From WVYX01 sp039592335 (lineage in GTDB: Bacteria > Gemmatimonadota > Gemmatimonadetes > Gemmatimonadales > GWC2-71-9): a DNA stretch of 64,000 nt. This document shows positions 49,419 through 58,155 of the stretch, one piece after another. How positions within the stretch are numbered: the first letter of the stretch is position 1; every line of letters starts with the position of its first letter. The stretch spans positions 1-64,000 of the forward strand of contig JBDHBX010000026.1 of NCBI GenBank assembly GCA_039592335.1. The letters run 5' to 3'. The position numbers were made by a program, and so were the translations under genes. Under the pieces are notes generated by a model. That model ran no database searches and was not told the DNA's origin. It worked only from the letters and a program-made list of their open reading frames with translations.

Positions 49419-50066
49419 TTACGCCGACTCCGTCGCGTCCGCGACGGAGCCCGGTGTGGCGTCCCCCGCGAAGGCTGCCTCCTTGCCCACGAGGCGCACC
49501 ACGTTCCCCGCCCGCGCGGCCGCCAGCACCACGGCGGGCAGGAGCTGGTGCTCTACCTCGAGCACCCGCGCCGCCAGTGTGTCCGGCGTGTCGTCCGCGC
49601 CCACCGGCACCGGCCATTGCGCCACGATGGGTCCGCGGTCGTACTCGGCGGTCACGATGTGCACCGTCGGGCCGGAGACCGTGGCACCGGAGGCGAGCAC
49701 GGCCTCGTGCACGTGGTGTCCGTACATGCCAGGCCCGCCGAACGATGGCAGCAATGCCGGATGGATATTGAGCATCCGGTTCTCGTACGCCTGCACCACC
49801 GCTTCGGGCACCAGCTTGAGGTATCCCGCCAGAACCACGAGTTGCGTGTCGTACGAGCGGAGCAGCGCGACGATCTTGGCCCCATCGCTGGGGTCGTCGA
49901 GCACTTCCGCCGCCACGCCCGCCTTGCGTGCCCGCTCCAGCGCGCCTGCCGTGGCCTTGTTGCTGATCACCACGACGACCCGGGCCGGTGCCGATCCCTG
50001 GCAAGTGTCCAGCAGCGCCTGGAGATTGGTGCCTCCGCCGGAGGCGAGAACTGCGACGCGCATCAT
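49419..50066 (-). CDS. purN: Phosphoribosylglycinamide formyltransferase
   Basis: 215 residues from the ATG at 50066 (GAGG seven bases upstream); the longer open frame upstream is Arg-rich noise. The substrate loop VLASGGGTNLQALL starts the protein. The catalytic triad region is MLNIHPALLPSF (Asn and His) with the aspartate in HIVTAEYDRGPI. It transfers formyl from 10-formyltetrahydrofolate to GAR, the third step of purine synthesis. A C-terminal tail of ~20 residues beyond the usual end (SVADATESA) is seen. Between it and selA are 68 bases containing the AT-rich CCTTTATATAGG, which may hold a promoter. Confidence 0.93.
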   Translation of the reverse strand: MMRVAVLASGGGTNLQALLDTCQGSAPARVVVVISNKATAGALERARKAGVAAEVLDDPSDGAKIVALLRSYDTQLVVLAGYLKLVPEAVVQAYENRMLNIHPALLPSFGGPGMYGHHVHEAVLASGATVSGPTVHIVTAEYDRGPIVAQWPVPVGADDTPDTLAARVLEVEHQLLPAVVLAAARAGNVVRLVGKEAAFAGDATPGSVADATESA

Positions 50067-50134
50067 GTCGGCGCCTCGATGGGCAGAGTTGAGCGCACGT
50101 ATACCCCTATATAAAGGAAGAAGGCGGGGCCCGT

Positions 50135-51481
50135 CTAGCGCCCATCTCCCCGTGCCGTTTCGACCGCCAGCGCGACGATCGTGAGCTCGTTGTCCCCCAG
50201 CGTGCGGACGTCGAACACCACCCGGTCCTCCCGTGCCAGCGCGATTACCGGAGGATCGTGGGCACGCAGCGCGGCGAGGAATCCGTCGCACGAGTCCACG
50301 GCGAGGGTCACGAGCGTCGTGGGAAGCTCGCTGCCCGGAAACGCCCCCCCCCCGACCGTGGAGACGCCGGGTTCCGTCTCAGCGCCGGGAATGCGCCGCG
50401 CCAGCTTGCGGGCGCGACGCTTGAGCGTCGCTGCGTCCGTGGCGAGCATCGCGAGGGCCGGGATTTCGCGCCGCGCCCGCTCGGGCTCGCGATACAGGGT
50501 GAGCGTCGCCTCGAGCGCGGCGAGCGTGGTCTTGTCAGGCCTGAATGCCCTGGCCAGGGGATTGCCCGCCGCGTGCTCCAGGACCGCACGCGGCCCCACG
50601 ACGATTCCGGCCTGCGGGCCGCCCAGCAGCTTGTCGCCCGAGAACACCACCGTGGCGCCGGCGGCGACGCTCTCGCGCACCAGCGGCTCGCCGCTCAGGC
50701 CGTGCGCGTCGAGCGGGATGAGCAGGCCGCTCCCCACGTCGTGCACCGTGGGGATGGCACGGCGGTCACCCAGCGCGACCAGCTCTGCGACGGACGGCTC
50801 GGCCACGAATCCTGTGAGCTGGAAGTTGGAGCGGTGCACCTTCAGGATGAGGCGGGTCCTCGGGCTCACCGCCAACTCGTAGTCTCTGAGGCGGGTGCGG
50901 TTGGTGGTTCCCACCTCGACCAGCACGCTGCCGCTCTTCGCGAGAATGTCCGGGATCCGGAACGCACCACCGATCTCCACTAGCTCGCCGCGGGAGACGA
51001 TCGTCTCACCGCCTTCAGCCACCGCGTTGAGCAGCAGGAGAAGCGCCGCAGCCGCATTGGTGGCCACCAGGGCCGCGGCTGCACCGGTGAGCTCGCACAG
51101 CAGCTCGCCCACGTGATCCTGGCGCGATCCGCGGGTCCCGGCTTTGAGGTCGAGTTCGAGCGTGCTGTACCCCAGCGCCTCCTCCACCGCCCGTACCGCG
51201 GCGTCGGCCAGCGGCGCACGCCCCAGGTTGGTGTGGAGCACGACGCCGGTGGCGTTCACCACGCGCTTGAGCGACCGGCGCGACCGTTCCTTTACTCGCT
51301 GCACGATGGCGGTGAGCCACCCGTCTGCCGGGGCCTCACCCCCCTGCTGGCGCGCTTCGGCAAGCGCCGCGCGGACGGCGTCCACCACGACGGTGCGTGG
51401 GGTGGCAGCTAGGAGCCCCGCCTGCTCGGCCTGGGCTAGGAGGGTGTTGACGGCTGGGAGGGCGCGGCGCGCGTCGGTCAT
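50135..51481 (-). CDS. selA: L-seryl-tRNA(Sec) selenium transferase
   Basis: 448 residues, close to the usual ~460. PLP-dependent enzyme that turns Ser-tRNA(Sec) into Sec-tRNA(Sec) with selenophosphate. Family segments are clear: LKRVVNATGVVLHTNLGRAPL, AALVATNAAAALLLLLNA, and the PLP lysine in VVFSGDKLLGGPQAG at about residue 284. The N-terminal tRNA-binding helices are present. The genome therefore should encode selenoproteins, selB, selD and tRNA(Sec), none of which are in the window. The start overlaps the stop of the Ig-like lipoprotein by four bases. Confidence 0.94.
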   Translation of the reverse strand: MTDARRALPAVNTLLAQAEQAGLLAATPRTVVVDAVRAALAEARQQGGEAPADGWLTAIVQRVKERSRRSLKRVVNATGVVLHTNLGRAPLADAAVRAVEEALGYSTLELDLKAGTRGSRQDHVGELLCELTGAAAALVATNAAAALLLLLNAVAEGGETIVSRGELVEIGGAFRIPDILAKSGSVLVEVGTTNRTRLRDYELAVSPRTRLILKVHRSNFQLTGFVAEPSVAELVALGDRRAIPTVHDVGSGLLIPLDAHGLSGEPLVRESVAAGATVVFSGDKLLGGPQAGIVVGPRAVLEHAAGNPLARAFRPDKTTLAALEATLTLYREPERARREIPALAMLATDAATLKRRARKLARRIPGAETEPGVSTVGGGAFPGSELPTTLVTLAVDSCDGFLAALRAHDPPVIALAREDRVVFDVRTLGDNELTIVALAVETARGDGR

Positions 51482-52752
51482 GTCGAGTCGCGGGGGGCGG
51501 GGATCGTGAGCACCGTGCGCGACTCCCCCGTGGAGCCTCCGATGCTTCGGGCCTGGGCCTCGATGAGGTAGCGGCCGCCCGGCACCAGTGGCTCGACCAG
51601 GCGGATGTACCAGCTATCGCTCAGCTCCGGTCGCCGTGCCAGGAACTCGGCTACCTGCTCCGGCATTTGCGGCCCGGGTGCCGCCCCCCGCCCCGCGCGC
51701 GCGCGGGGGTCGGCTCCCGGCGGCGGCCGGGCCTCGGCCGTATCGGGCGCAGCCGCTGTGTCGGCCGCAGCCGAGTCGGCCAGGGCCAACGTGTCGAGCG
51801 CCGCGGCGCTGTCGGCGGCGAGCGAATCGGCCACGGCTTGGGCGGCTCTCTCTTCGGCCGCCACCGAATCGTACGCCACCTGCTCCCACACCGTGGCCAC
51901 GGCCACCGGCGTCGTATCGGGCAGGGCCCACACCGACACCATCTCCGCCGTGGGCGGCACCGTGTCCAGCATGAGGCTGAACCGCACCTGTACGGTGACG
52001 CTGTCGGTCCGGTTCACGCGCCTGAGTAGCGGCCCGGCCGTATCGCGCGAGAAGGTCCAGAACGTGTGCGATACGACCGAATCGAGCGCGACGGTGACCG
52101 AATCGAACGCCTCGCGGGCATCGCGCCGTTGGCTGGTGTTCTCGTCGATGCTCGCGCTCACCAGATACGTGCCGGTCGGAACGCTCCCGAGTCGGAAGCC
52201 GCCCACCGAGTCGGCCGTGGTCACGTAGACCAGGGAATCCGGCAGCAGCACCGCTTCGATCAGGGCGAGACGTCCGGCCCGGGCGTTCTCCCAGTCGAGC
52301 ACGGTGCCCCAGAGCACTGTTGTGGGAATCGGCGGACCGGTCGAGAAGATGATGGTGCGCCCTTCGGTCATGGGGTTGTTGCGCAGGTCGGCGATGCCCG
52401 GCTCGAGGGTGACGTGGTATACGGTGCCAGGAAGCCACCCGTCCTTCGGCTCGACGTGGATGGCGCTCCGCTTCCAGTCGACGTTGACCTCTTCGGCGCG
52501 CGGCGACAGCCGGATGAGCCCGTCGAGGCCGCCACCCGAGGTCTCGTCGACGACTTCGTCGAATTGGATCTTCAACGCGTCATCCAGCTCGGCGACCACG
52601 GCGCCGGAGTCGGGAGTGATGCTGAGAATGACTGGCGGCTCGAAATCCGGGGGGCCGCCCGGAGGTTGCTCGATGACGGCGCACGCGGCGAGCGCCGCTA
52701 GCAGCCCAAGGTGCGCAGCTTGTCGGCCAGCGTTTCGCGCTGCTCGCGCCAC
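51478..52752 (-). CDS. Lipoprotein with SbsA-type Ig-like domain
   Basis: 424 residues from the GTG at 52752, which has AAGGAG five bases upstream and lies 55 bases inside the valS 3' end. A perfect lipobox (LAALAAC, Cys at ~24) marks a lipoprotein. FEPPVILSITPDSGAV begins an Ig-like SbsA domain, and GTVLDWENARAG with GGFRLGSVPTGTYLVSA is a carboxypeptidase-regulatory-like fold. A low-complexity Ala/Asp/Ser-rich stretch (about 275-320) precedes a last beta region (SWYIRLVEPLVPGGRYLIEAQ). Related proteins sit at the outer membrane of Gram-negative phyla as surface or envelope-assembly proteins; function unknown. Its overlap with valS and selA suggests strict co-translation. Confidence 0.75.
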   Translation of the reverse strand: MARAARNAGRQAAHLGLLAALAACAVIEQPPGGPPDFEPPVILSITPDSGAVVAELDDALKIQFDEVVDETSGGGLDGLIRLSPRAEEVNVDWKRSAIHVEPKDGWLPGTVYHVTLEPGIADLRNNPMTEGRTIIFSTGPPIPTTVLWGTVLDWENARAGRLALIEAVLLPDSLVYVTTADSVGGFRLGSVPTGTYLVSASIDENTSQRRDAREAFDSVTVALDSVVSHTFWTFSRDTAGPLLRRVNRTDSVTVQVRFSLMLDTVPPTAEMVSVWALPDTTPVAVATVWEQVAYDSVAAEERAAQAVADSLAADSAAALDTLALADSAAADTAAAPDTAEARPPPGADPRARAGRGAAPGPQMPEQVAEFLARRPELSDSWYIRLVEPLVPGGRYLIEAQARSIGGSTGESRTVLTIPAPRDST

Positions 52753-55382
52753 GACCGCTCCTTGTCCCGCTCCCGCTCCACGACGTCGGCGGGAGCCCGG
52801 GTGATGAACTGTTGGTTGCCGAGCTTGGCGGCGACGCCCGTGAGCTGCTTGTCCATGCGCTCCAGCTCCCCGGCGAGACGCTCGCACTCCTGCTGCACGT
52901 CGATCGCGTCGCCCAGGGGCACGAACACTGAAGAGCCATCGGGCAGCACCTGGTGGGCACCCACTTCCTCGGGGTGCTCCTCCAGTGTGAGGCGGCTCAG
53001 CTTCGCCAAACGCTCGACGGTCCGTTGCTCGGCGTTGAAGGCCTGCAACGCTTCGGCGTTGGCCGGGCGCGCGAAGGCGCGGACCTCGGCGCCGGGCGGC
53101 ACGCCGTACTCGGCCCGAACGGTACGCACTGCCGTCACCAGCGCCTGCACCCGCGCGAACTGGTCCTCCGCCTCGCCATCGATGAAGGCCTGTTGCGGCG
53201 TCGGCCAGGCGGCCGCGGCCAAGAGCGGCTCCCGCTCGCCGGGGAGGTGCTGCCACAACTCCTCCGAGAGGAACGGCACGATGGGATGCAACAGCCTCAG
53301 CGCCGTCTGGAAGACATGGACCACGATGGCCGACGCGACGTCGCCACCCGGAATGGCCCCGTACAGCCGCGGCTTGATCTGCTCCAGGTACCAGTCGGCG
53401 AGTTCGTCCCACACGAAGTGGTAGACCAGGCTCGCGGCGTCGTTGAGCCGATAGCGCTCCAACGCGTCCGTCGCCTCGGCCACGACACGCTGGCAACGCG
53501 ACAGGATCCAGCGGTCGGCCAGCTCGAACTGTGCCGCGTCGAGCGAGCCTGGTTCGGGGGACTCGTCGCTGACCGCCGACAGCAGCAGGCGGCCCATGTT
53601 CCACAGCTTGTTGGCGAAATTGCGCCCGGCCGCAAACGTTCCGTCCATCTCGTCGCGGTCCATGATCACGTCGGTGCCGGCCGCCGCCCCCGCCACCACG
53701 GTGTAGCGCAGCGCGTCGGCACCGTAGCGCTCGACCGCGTCGAGCGGGTCGATGCCGTTCCCCAGCGACTTCGAGAAAGCTCGATGCTGCGGATCGCGCA
53801 CCACGCCGTTGAGGTACACCGTCGAGAACGGGCGCTCCCCGAGGAAGTGGTAGCCGGCCATCACCATGCGGGCGACCCAGAAGAAGATGATGTCCGGCGC
53901 CGTGACAAGCGTGTGTCCCGGGTAGAACCGCCCGAGGTCTACGGTGCGCTCGGGCCACCCCATCGTTGCGAACGGCCACAGCCATGAGGAGAACCAGGTG
54001 TCCAGCACGTCCTCGTCCTGATGCACGGCGCCGCCACACTTCTCGCAAGATGCCGGGGCCTCCATCGCGACGGTGACGTGCTCGCAGCCCTCGCCCTCAC
54101 AGTACCAGGCAGGGATCTGGTGCCCCCACCAGAGCTGCCGGGAAATGTTCCAGTCGCGGATCTCGGTGAGCCAATTCTCGTACACCTTCCCCCACCGCTC
54201 CGGCACGAACCGCAGCCGTCCCTGCCGGTACGCCTGGAGCGCCGGCTCGGCCAGGGGCTTCATCTTCACGAACCACTGGTCCGACAGCCTCGGCTCGACC
54301 ACGGTGTGGCAGCGGTAGCAGTGGCGCACGGCGTGTCGGTAGGGCTCGATCTTCTCGAGCAGTCCGGCGGCCTCGAGCAGCTCGATGGTCTTCTCCCGAG
54401 CGGCATCCCGGTCGAGGCCCCGCACCCCCTCGGGGACCCTCGGATCGTCGACCATCCGCGCGTCGGCGTCGATTACCACCGGGGTGTCGTACTCGCCGGC
54501 CAGCTCGGCGGCGATCTCGAAGTCGTGCGGATCGTGCGCCGGCGTCACCTTGAGCATGCCCGTGCCGAAGTCCTGCTCGACGTAGGCGCTGGTCTCGACC
54601 GGGATCGGGATGTTCGCCAGCGGCAGGATCACGGATTTCCCCGCGAGGTGACCGAAGCGCTCGTCCTCCGGATGGTGCACCAGGGCGATGTCCCCGTACA
54701 TGGTCTCCGGTCGGGTCGTGGCGACGAGCAGGCCGTCCGTGCCGTCGCCGTCGGCCAGGGGATACCGGATGTAGTACAGGTGGTCATCCCGCTCCCGGAA
54801 CTCGGCTTCCTCGTCAGACAGCGACGTGTGGCAGCGCGGACACCAGTGGATCACGCGGTAGCCGCGGTATAGCAGGTCCTGATGGTACAGGTCCACGAAC
54901 ACCCTCCGCACCGCACGGGAGTACTCCTCGTCCAGGGTGAACCGGGTGCGGCTCCAGTCACAGGAGGAGCCGATCGCCTTGAGTTGCTCCAGGATGGTCC
55001 CGCCGGTGCGGTGCACGTGCTCCCACACCCGCTCCACGAAGGCCTCACGCCCCATGTCGTGGCGGCTCGTCCCCTCCGTGGCGAGCTGTCGCTCCACCAC
55101 GTTCTGCGTGGCGATCCCGGCGTGGTCGGTTCCGGGGAGCCACAGGACCTCCCGCCCGCGCATCCGCTGGTATCGGATCAGCACGTCCTGCAAGGTGTTG
55201 TTGAGCCCGTGCCCCATGTGGAGGACCGACGTCACGTTGGGTGGGGGGATCACGATGACGTACGGTTCCCGGTCGGACTCCGGTGAGGCCGAGAACAGGC
55301 CCGCGTCGATCCAGCGCTGATACGTCTCACGCTCGATCGCCGACGGATCGTACTTCGAGGCGAGTTCCGTCTTCGTGATCAT
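52698..55382 (-). CDS. valS: Valyl-tRNA synthetase
   Basis: 894 residues, normal ValRS length. Class I motifs: HMGH (55-58) in PPPNVTSVLHMGHGLNN, and AFSKSLGNGIDPLD in place of the usual KMSKS. The editing domain is present (TTRPETMYGDIAL, TPAHDPHDF), as is the anticodon-binding domain. The C-terminal coiled-coil (ECERLAGELERMDKQLTGVAAKL) ends the protein. ATG 55382 is used. It is the first gene of the minus-strand run valS, lipoprotein, selA, purN, purH. Zinc-binding cysteines CPRC, CYRC and CEKC are visible. Confidence 0.95.
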   Translation of the reverse strand: MITKTELASKYDPSAIERETYQRWIDAGLFSASPESDREPYVIVIPPPNVTSVLHMGHGLNNTLQDVLIRYQRMRGREVLWLPGTDHAGIATQNVVERQLATEGTSRHDMGREAFVERVWEHVHRTGGTILEQLKAIGSSCDWSRTRFTLDEEYSRAVRRVFVDLYHQDLLYRGYRVIHWCPRCHTSLSDEEAEFRERDDHLYYIRYPLADGDGTDGLLVATTRPETMYGDIALVHHPEDERFGHLAGKSVILPLANIPIPVETSAYVEQDFGTGMLKVTPAHDPHDFEIAAELAGEYDTPVVIDADARMVDDPRVPEGVRGLDRDAAREKTIELLEAAGLLEKIEPYRHAVRHCYRCHTVVEPRLSDQWFVKMKPLAEPALQAYRQGRLRFVPERWGKVYENWLTEIRDWNISRQLWWGHQIPAWYCEGEGCEHVTVAMEAPASCEKCGGAVHQDEDVLDTWFSSWLWPFATMGWPERTVDLGRFYPGHTLVTAPDIIFFWVARMVMAGYHFLGERPFSTVYLNGVVRDPQHRAFSKSLGNGIDPLDAVERYGADALRYTVVAGAAAGTDVIMDRDEMDGTFAAGRNFANKLWNMGRLLLSAVSDESPEPGSLDAAQFELADRWILSRCQRVVAEATDALERYRLNDAASLVYHFVWDELADWYLEQIKPRLYGAIPGGDVASAIVVHVFQTALRLLHPIVPFLSEELWQHLPGEREPLLAAAAWPTPQQAFIDGEAEDQFARVQALVTAVRTVRAEYGVPPGAEVRAFARPANAEALQAFNAEQRTVERLAKLSRLTLEEHPEEVGAHQVLPDGSSVFVPLGDAIDVQQECERLAGELERMDKQLTGVAAKLGNQQFITRAPADVVERERDKERSWREQRETLADKLRTLGC

Positions 55383-55422
55383 GAACCTTGAGGGGTGGTG
55401 AGTCGCGGAGGAGGCCGGAGCC

Positions 55423-55899
55423 TCAGCTCACGTCGTGTGGCGCCGAGTGCCGCCGCGGGACGTCGTCCCCTTCCACCAGAATGCGATTGACGATGACGTC
55501 GGCGCCCGGCGCCCCCCGCGAGACCTTGCCCGCGAGGCGCCGCGTCTCGGAGTCCGGCGCCGTGCCCGTCAGCTCGACCACTCCGTCACCGAGGGCCCGT
55601 GGCGTGACGGTGAGGTTCCTGGTCTGGGGGTTCTCTCCCAGCGCCGCCGCCACGGCGCGCTCGAGCACCCGCGGGTCCTGGGGCTCGTCGTCCGCCTCGC
55701 CGCGGCGCAGCCGACCGACCACCCGCCGCACCCGATCGGGGTTGACCTTGCCCAGGAGCTCGCTGGCCACCAGGCCGGCGACCAACCCGATGCCCAGCCC
55801 TGCCGCCGTCGCGAGCGCGACCCCCAGCCAGTCACTTTCTTCCTGCTTGACGCGAATCAGGATTCCTCCCGTGGCACGGGTACACCGTCCTGGGTACAA
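55423..55899 (-). CDS. BON-domain protein with N-terminal membrane helix
   Basis: Up to 158 residues. One hydrophobic helix (WLGVALATAAGLGIGLVAGLV) anchors a BON domain (VLERAVAAALGENP, VTPRALGDGVVELTGTAPDSETRRL). BON domains bind membranes or lipids in envelope proteins such as OsmY. The start is unsure: the first possible codon is TTG 55899, but this sits on a TATAAT (55899-55904) that may be the -10 element. A GGAGG at 55865-55869 is four bases before an in-frame CTG (55860) and seven before an ATT (55857), so a shorter protein with a rare start codon is possible. It faces the divergent thrS operon. Confidence 0.7.
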   Translation of the reverse strand: MYPGRCTRATGGILIRVKQEESDWLGVALATAAGLGIGLVAGLVASELLGKVNPDRVRRVVGRLRRGEADDEPQDPRVLERAVAAALGENPQTRNLTVTPRALGDGVVELTGTAPDSETRRLAGKVSRGAPGADVIVNRILVEGDDVPRRHSAPHDVS

Positions 55900-55931
55900 T
55901 TATAAGGCGCAGTGAATCCCTTTGGTATACT
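55899..55931. promoter_or_regulatory. Divergent -10 elements for BON gene and small ORF/thrS
   Basis: On the minus strand TATAAT lies at 55899-55904 upstream of the BON gene. On the plus strand TGGTATACT (55923-55931) is an extended -10 element whose start point would be at about 55938, the ATG of the 53-residue ORF, suggesting a leaderless transcript. No good -35 box is seen for either. Confidence 0.45.
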
Positions 55932-55936
55932 GAAGC

Positions 55937-56098
55937 ATGTCTGACACCGACCGCCAGTTCGTCAGTCGCCGTACGCTCGTGATCTCCGCCGCCATTGCGA
56001 CGGCGATCATCGCGGGCGTGGTGCTGTTCTTCCTGTACGCCGGAAGCCTCGAGCCCCTGCTGGGATCGGCCTGGATCACGCCCACTACCCATGCCTGA
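55937..56098 (+). CDS. 53-residue single-pass membrane peptide
   Basis: ATG 55937 to TGA 56096-56098. The N-terminus is polar (MSDTDRQFVSRR), followed by one membrane helix (TLVISAAIATAIIAGVVLFFL) and a short tail. It overlaps the thrS start by eight bases (thrS ATG 56091), so the pair is translationally coupled. No family is recognised. Coding is supported by the good helix, the extended -10 just upstream and the overlap; chance cannot be excluded. Confidence 0.55.
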   Translation: MSDTDRQFVSRRTLVISAAIATAIIAGVVLFFLYAGSLEPLLGSAWITPTTHA

Positions 56099-58034
56099 CA
56101 ACGTCAAGATCGCCTTGCCCGACGGATCGGTTCGGACCGAGGCCGCCGGTACCACGGCACGTGCCGTGGCGGAGGCCATCGGGCCACGGTTGGCGCGCGC
56201 GGCGGTTGCCGCCCGCGTGGACGGCGACGTGTGGGACCTGGACCGGCCCATCCGTGAGGACACGGCGCTGGAGATCCTCACCGAGGAGGATCCGGCGGCG
56301 CTGGACGTGTTGCGGCACACGGCGGCGCACGTGCTGGCCACGGCGGTCCGGGAGCTGTTCCCGGAGGCGAAGATCGGCTTCGGGCCGGCGATCGCGGACG
56401 GCTTCTACTACGACTTCGAGGTGCCGCGGCCCTTCACTCCCGAGGATCTCGAGGCCATCGAGCAGCAGATGCGCGAGGTGTCCCAGGCCGATTACGCGCT
56501 GGTGCGCGAGGAGGTGGATCGGTCCGGAGCCGAGCAGCGGTTCAAGGACGATCCCCTCAAGCTGGAGCGCCTGGAGGAGCTGGGGGACGACGAGACGATC
56601 TCGGTGTACACCGACGGCCCCTTCGTGGACCTGTGCCGTGGCCCTCACGTGCCGAGCACCGGGAAGGTGAAGCACTTCAAGCTGCTCCACGCCGCCGGGG
56701 CCTACTGGCGCGGCGACTCCCGCCGCCAGATGCTGCAGCGCATCTACGGCACCGCCTGGTTCAAGAAGGCGGATCTGGAGGCCTATTTGCACCGCCTCGA
56801 GGAGGCCGCGCGGCGCGATCACCGAGTGATCGGCAAGCAGCTCGATCTCTTCAGCATCCAGGAGGACGTGGGGCCGGGGATGGTCCTGTGGCATCCCCGG
56901 GGTGCCATCATCCAGCACGAGCTGCGGCGCTTCATCGAGGATGAGCTACTGCGGCGGCGGTACGACCTTGTCTATACGCCCCACGTCACGCGGGAGGAAC
57001 TGTTCGTCCGGTCGGGGCACCTGCCGCACTACGAGGAGCAGCAGTTCCCGCCCATGGCGGCCGGCGAGGGCGACGCCGCGGATGCGCGCTACCGGGTGAA
57101 GCCGATGAACTGCCCGATGCATACGCTGGTGTACGCCGCGCGGCAGCGCTCCTATCGGGACCTGCCGGTCCGGCTCGCCGAGGTGGCGAACGTGTACCGC
57201 AACGAGCTGTCGGGCACGCTGCACGGCCTGCTCAGGGTGCGCATGCTCACCATGGACGATGCGCACATCTTCTGCCGCGAGGATCAGATCGAGGACGAGA
57301 TCTTCGACATGCTGAACCTCACCGATCTCGTGCTCAACAAGACGTTCGGCTTCGAGTACCGGATCGACCTGGCCACCCGGCCGGAAGAGAAGATGGGGGA
57401 GGATGCAGCGTGGGAGGTGGCGGAGCAGGCGCTCGAGCGGGCGCTCAAGCGGCTCGGCCTGACCTATGGGATCGACGAGGGCGGAGGTGCCTTCTACGGC
57501 CCGAAGATCGATATCAAGCTGCGGGACGCCATCGGCCGGGAGTGGCAGGGCACCACGATCCAGCTCGACTACCAGCTTCCCGAGCGGTTCGAGCTGGAGT
57601 ACACGGGCTCTGACAACAAGCCGCATCGGCCGGTCATGATTCACCGGGCCATCCTCGGGACCCTCGAGCGGTTCGTGGGCTGTCTCATCGAGCACTTCGC
57701 CGGCGCGTTTCCGGTGTGGCTCGCACCGGAGCAGGTGCGGATCCTCCCCATCACCGAGGATCAGGCTGAGGCCGCGCACGCCATCGACGCGGCGCTGCGC
57801 GCTGCCGGCATCCGCTCCAACGTGGACGACCGCAACGACACGCTCAACTACCGGGTGCGTGATGGCGAGATGATGAAGGTTCCGTACCTCGCGGTCGTGG
57901 GGAAGCGGGAGGTGGAGCACGGCACCGTGGCCGTGCGCGCCCGTGGCGCGCAGAAGAAGCAGGAGGTCATGCCTGCCGAGGACTTCCGGGAGTGGGTGGT
58001 CGAGAGGATCCGGACGAGGGCGCTCGAGGTCTGA
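56091..58034 (+). CDS. thrS: Threonyl-tRNA synthetase
   Basis: 647 residues, normal ThrRS length, from the ATG at 56091. The N-terminal TGS domain (1-60) and the editing domain with HTAAH and CRGPH follow. The catalytic core has class II motifs: MNCPMHTLVYAARQRSYRD, the YRNELSGTLHGLLRVR arginine-rich motif 2 region, and DEGGGAFYGPKIDI. The anticodon-binding domain ends the protein. It charges tRNA(Thr) and clears mischarged serine. In many bacteria thrS is followed by infC; here a thiolase operon follows after 121 bases. Confidence 0.95.
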   Translation: MPDNVKIALPDGSVRTEAAGTTARAVAEAIGPRLARAAVAARVDGDVWDLDRPIREDTALEILTEEDPAALDVLRHTAAHVLATAVRELFPEAKIGFGPAIADGFYYDFEVPRPFTPEDLEAIEQQMREVSQADYALVREEVDRSGAEQRFKDDPLKLERLEELGDDETISVYTDGPFVDLCRGPHVPSTGKVKHFKLLHAAGAYWRGDSRRQMLQRIYGTAWFKKADLEAYLHRLEEAARRDHRVIGKQLDLFSIQEDVGPGMVLWHPRGAIIQHELRRFIEDELLRRRYDLVYTPHVTREELFVRSGHLPHYEEQQFPPMAAGEGDAADARYRVKPMNCPMHTLVYAARQRSYRDLPVRLAEVANVYRNELSGTLHGLLRVRMLTMDDAHIFCREDQIEDEIFDMLNLTDLVLNKTFGFEYRIDLATRPEEKMGEDAAWEVAEQALERALKRLGLTYGIDEGGGAFYGPKIDIKLRDAIGREWQGTTIQLDYQLPERFELEYTGSDNKPHRPVMIHRAILGTLERFVGCLIEHFAGAFPVWLAPEQVRILPITEDQAEAAHAIDAALRAAGIRSNVDDRNDTLNYRVRDGEMMKVPYLAVVGKREVEHGTVAVRARGAQKKQEVMPAEDFREWVVERIRTRALEV

Positions 58035-58155
58035 CGGCTCTGCGCGAGGTTGAGACGCCTCGTACCCACCGTTAAACTCCAAACGACCAAATAGTCACGC
58101 CTCGAAACAGTTATAACGGGCGTCGGGATTGGCGGGTGAGACGGGAGGGTTGAAC

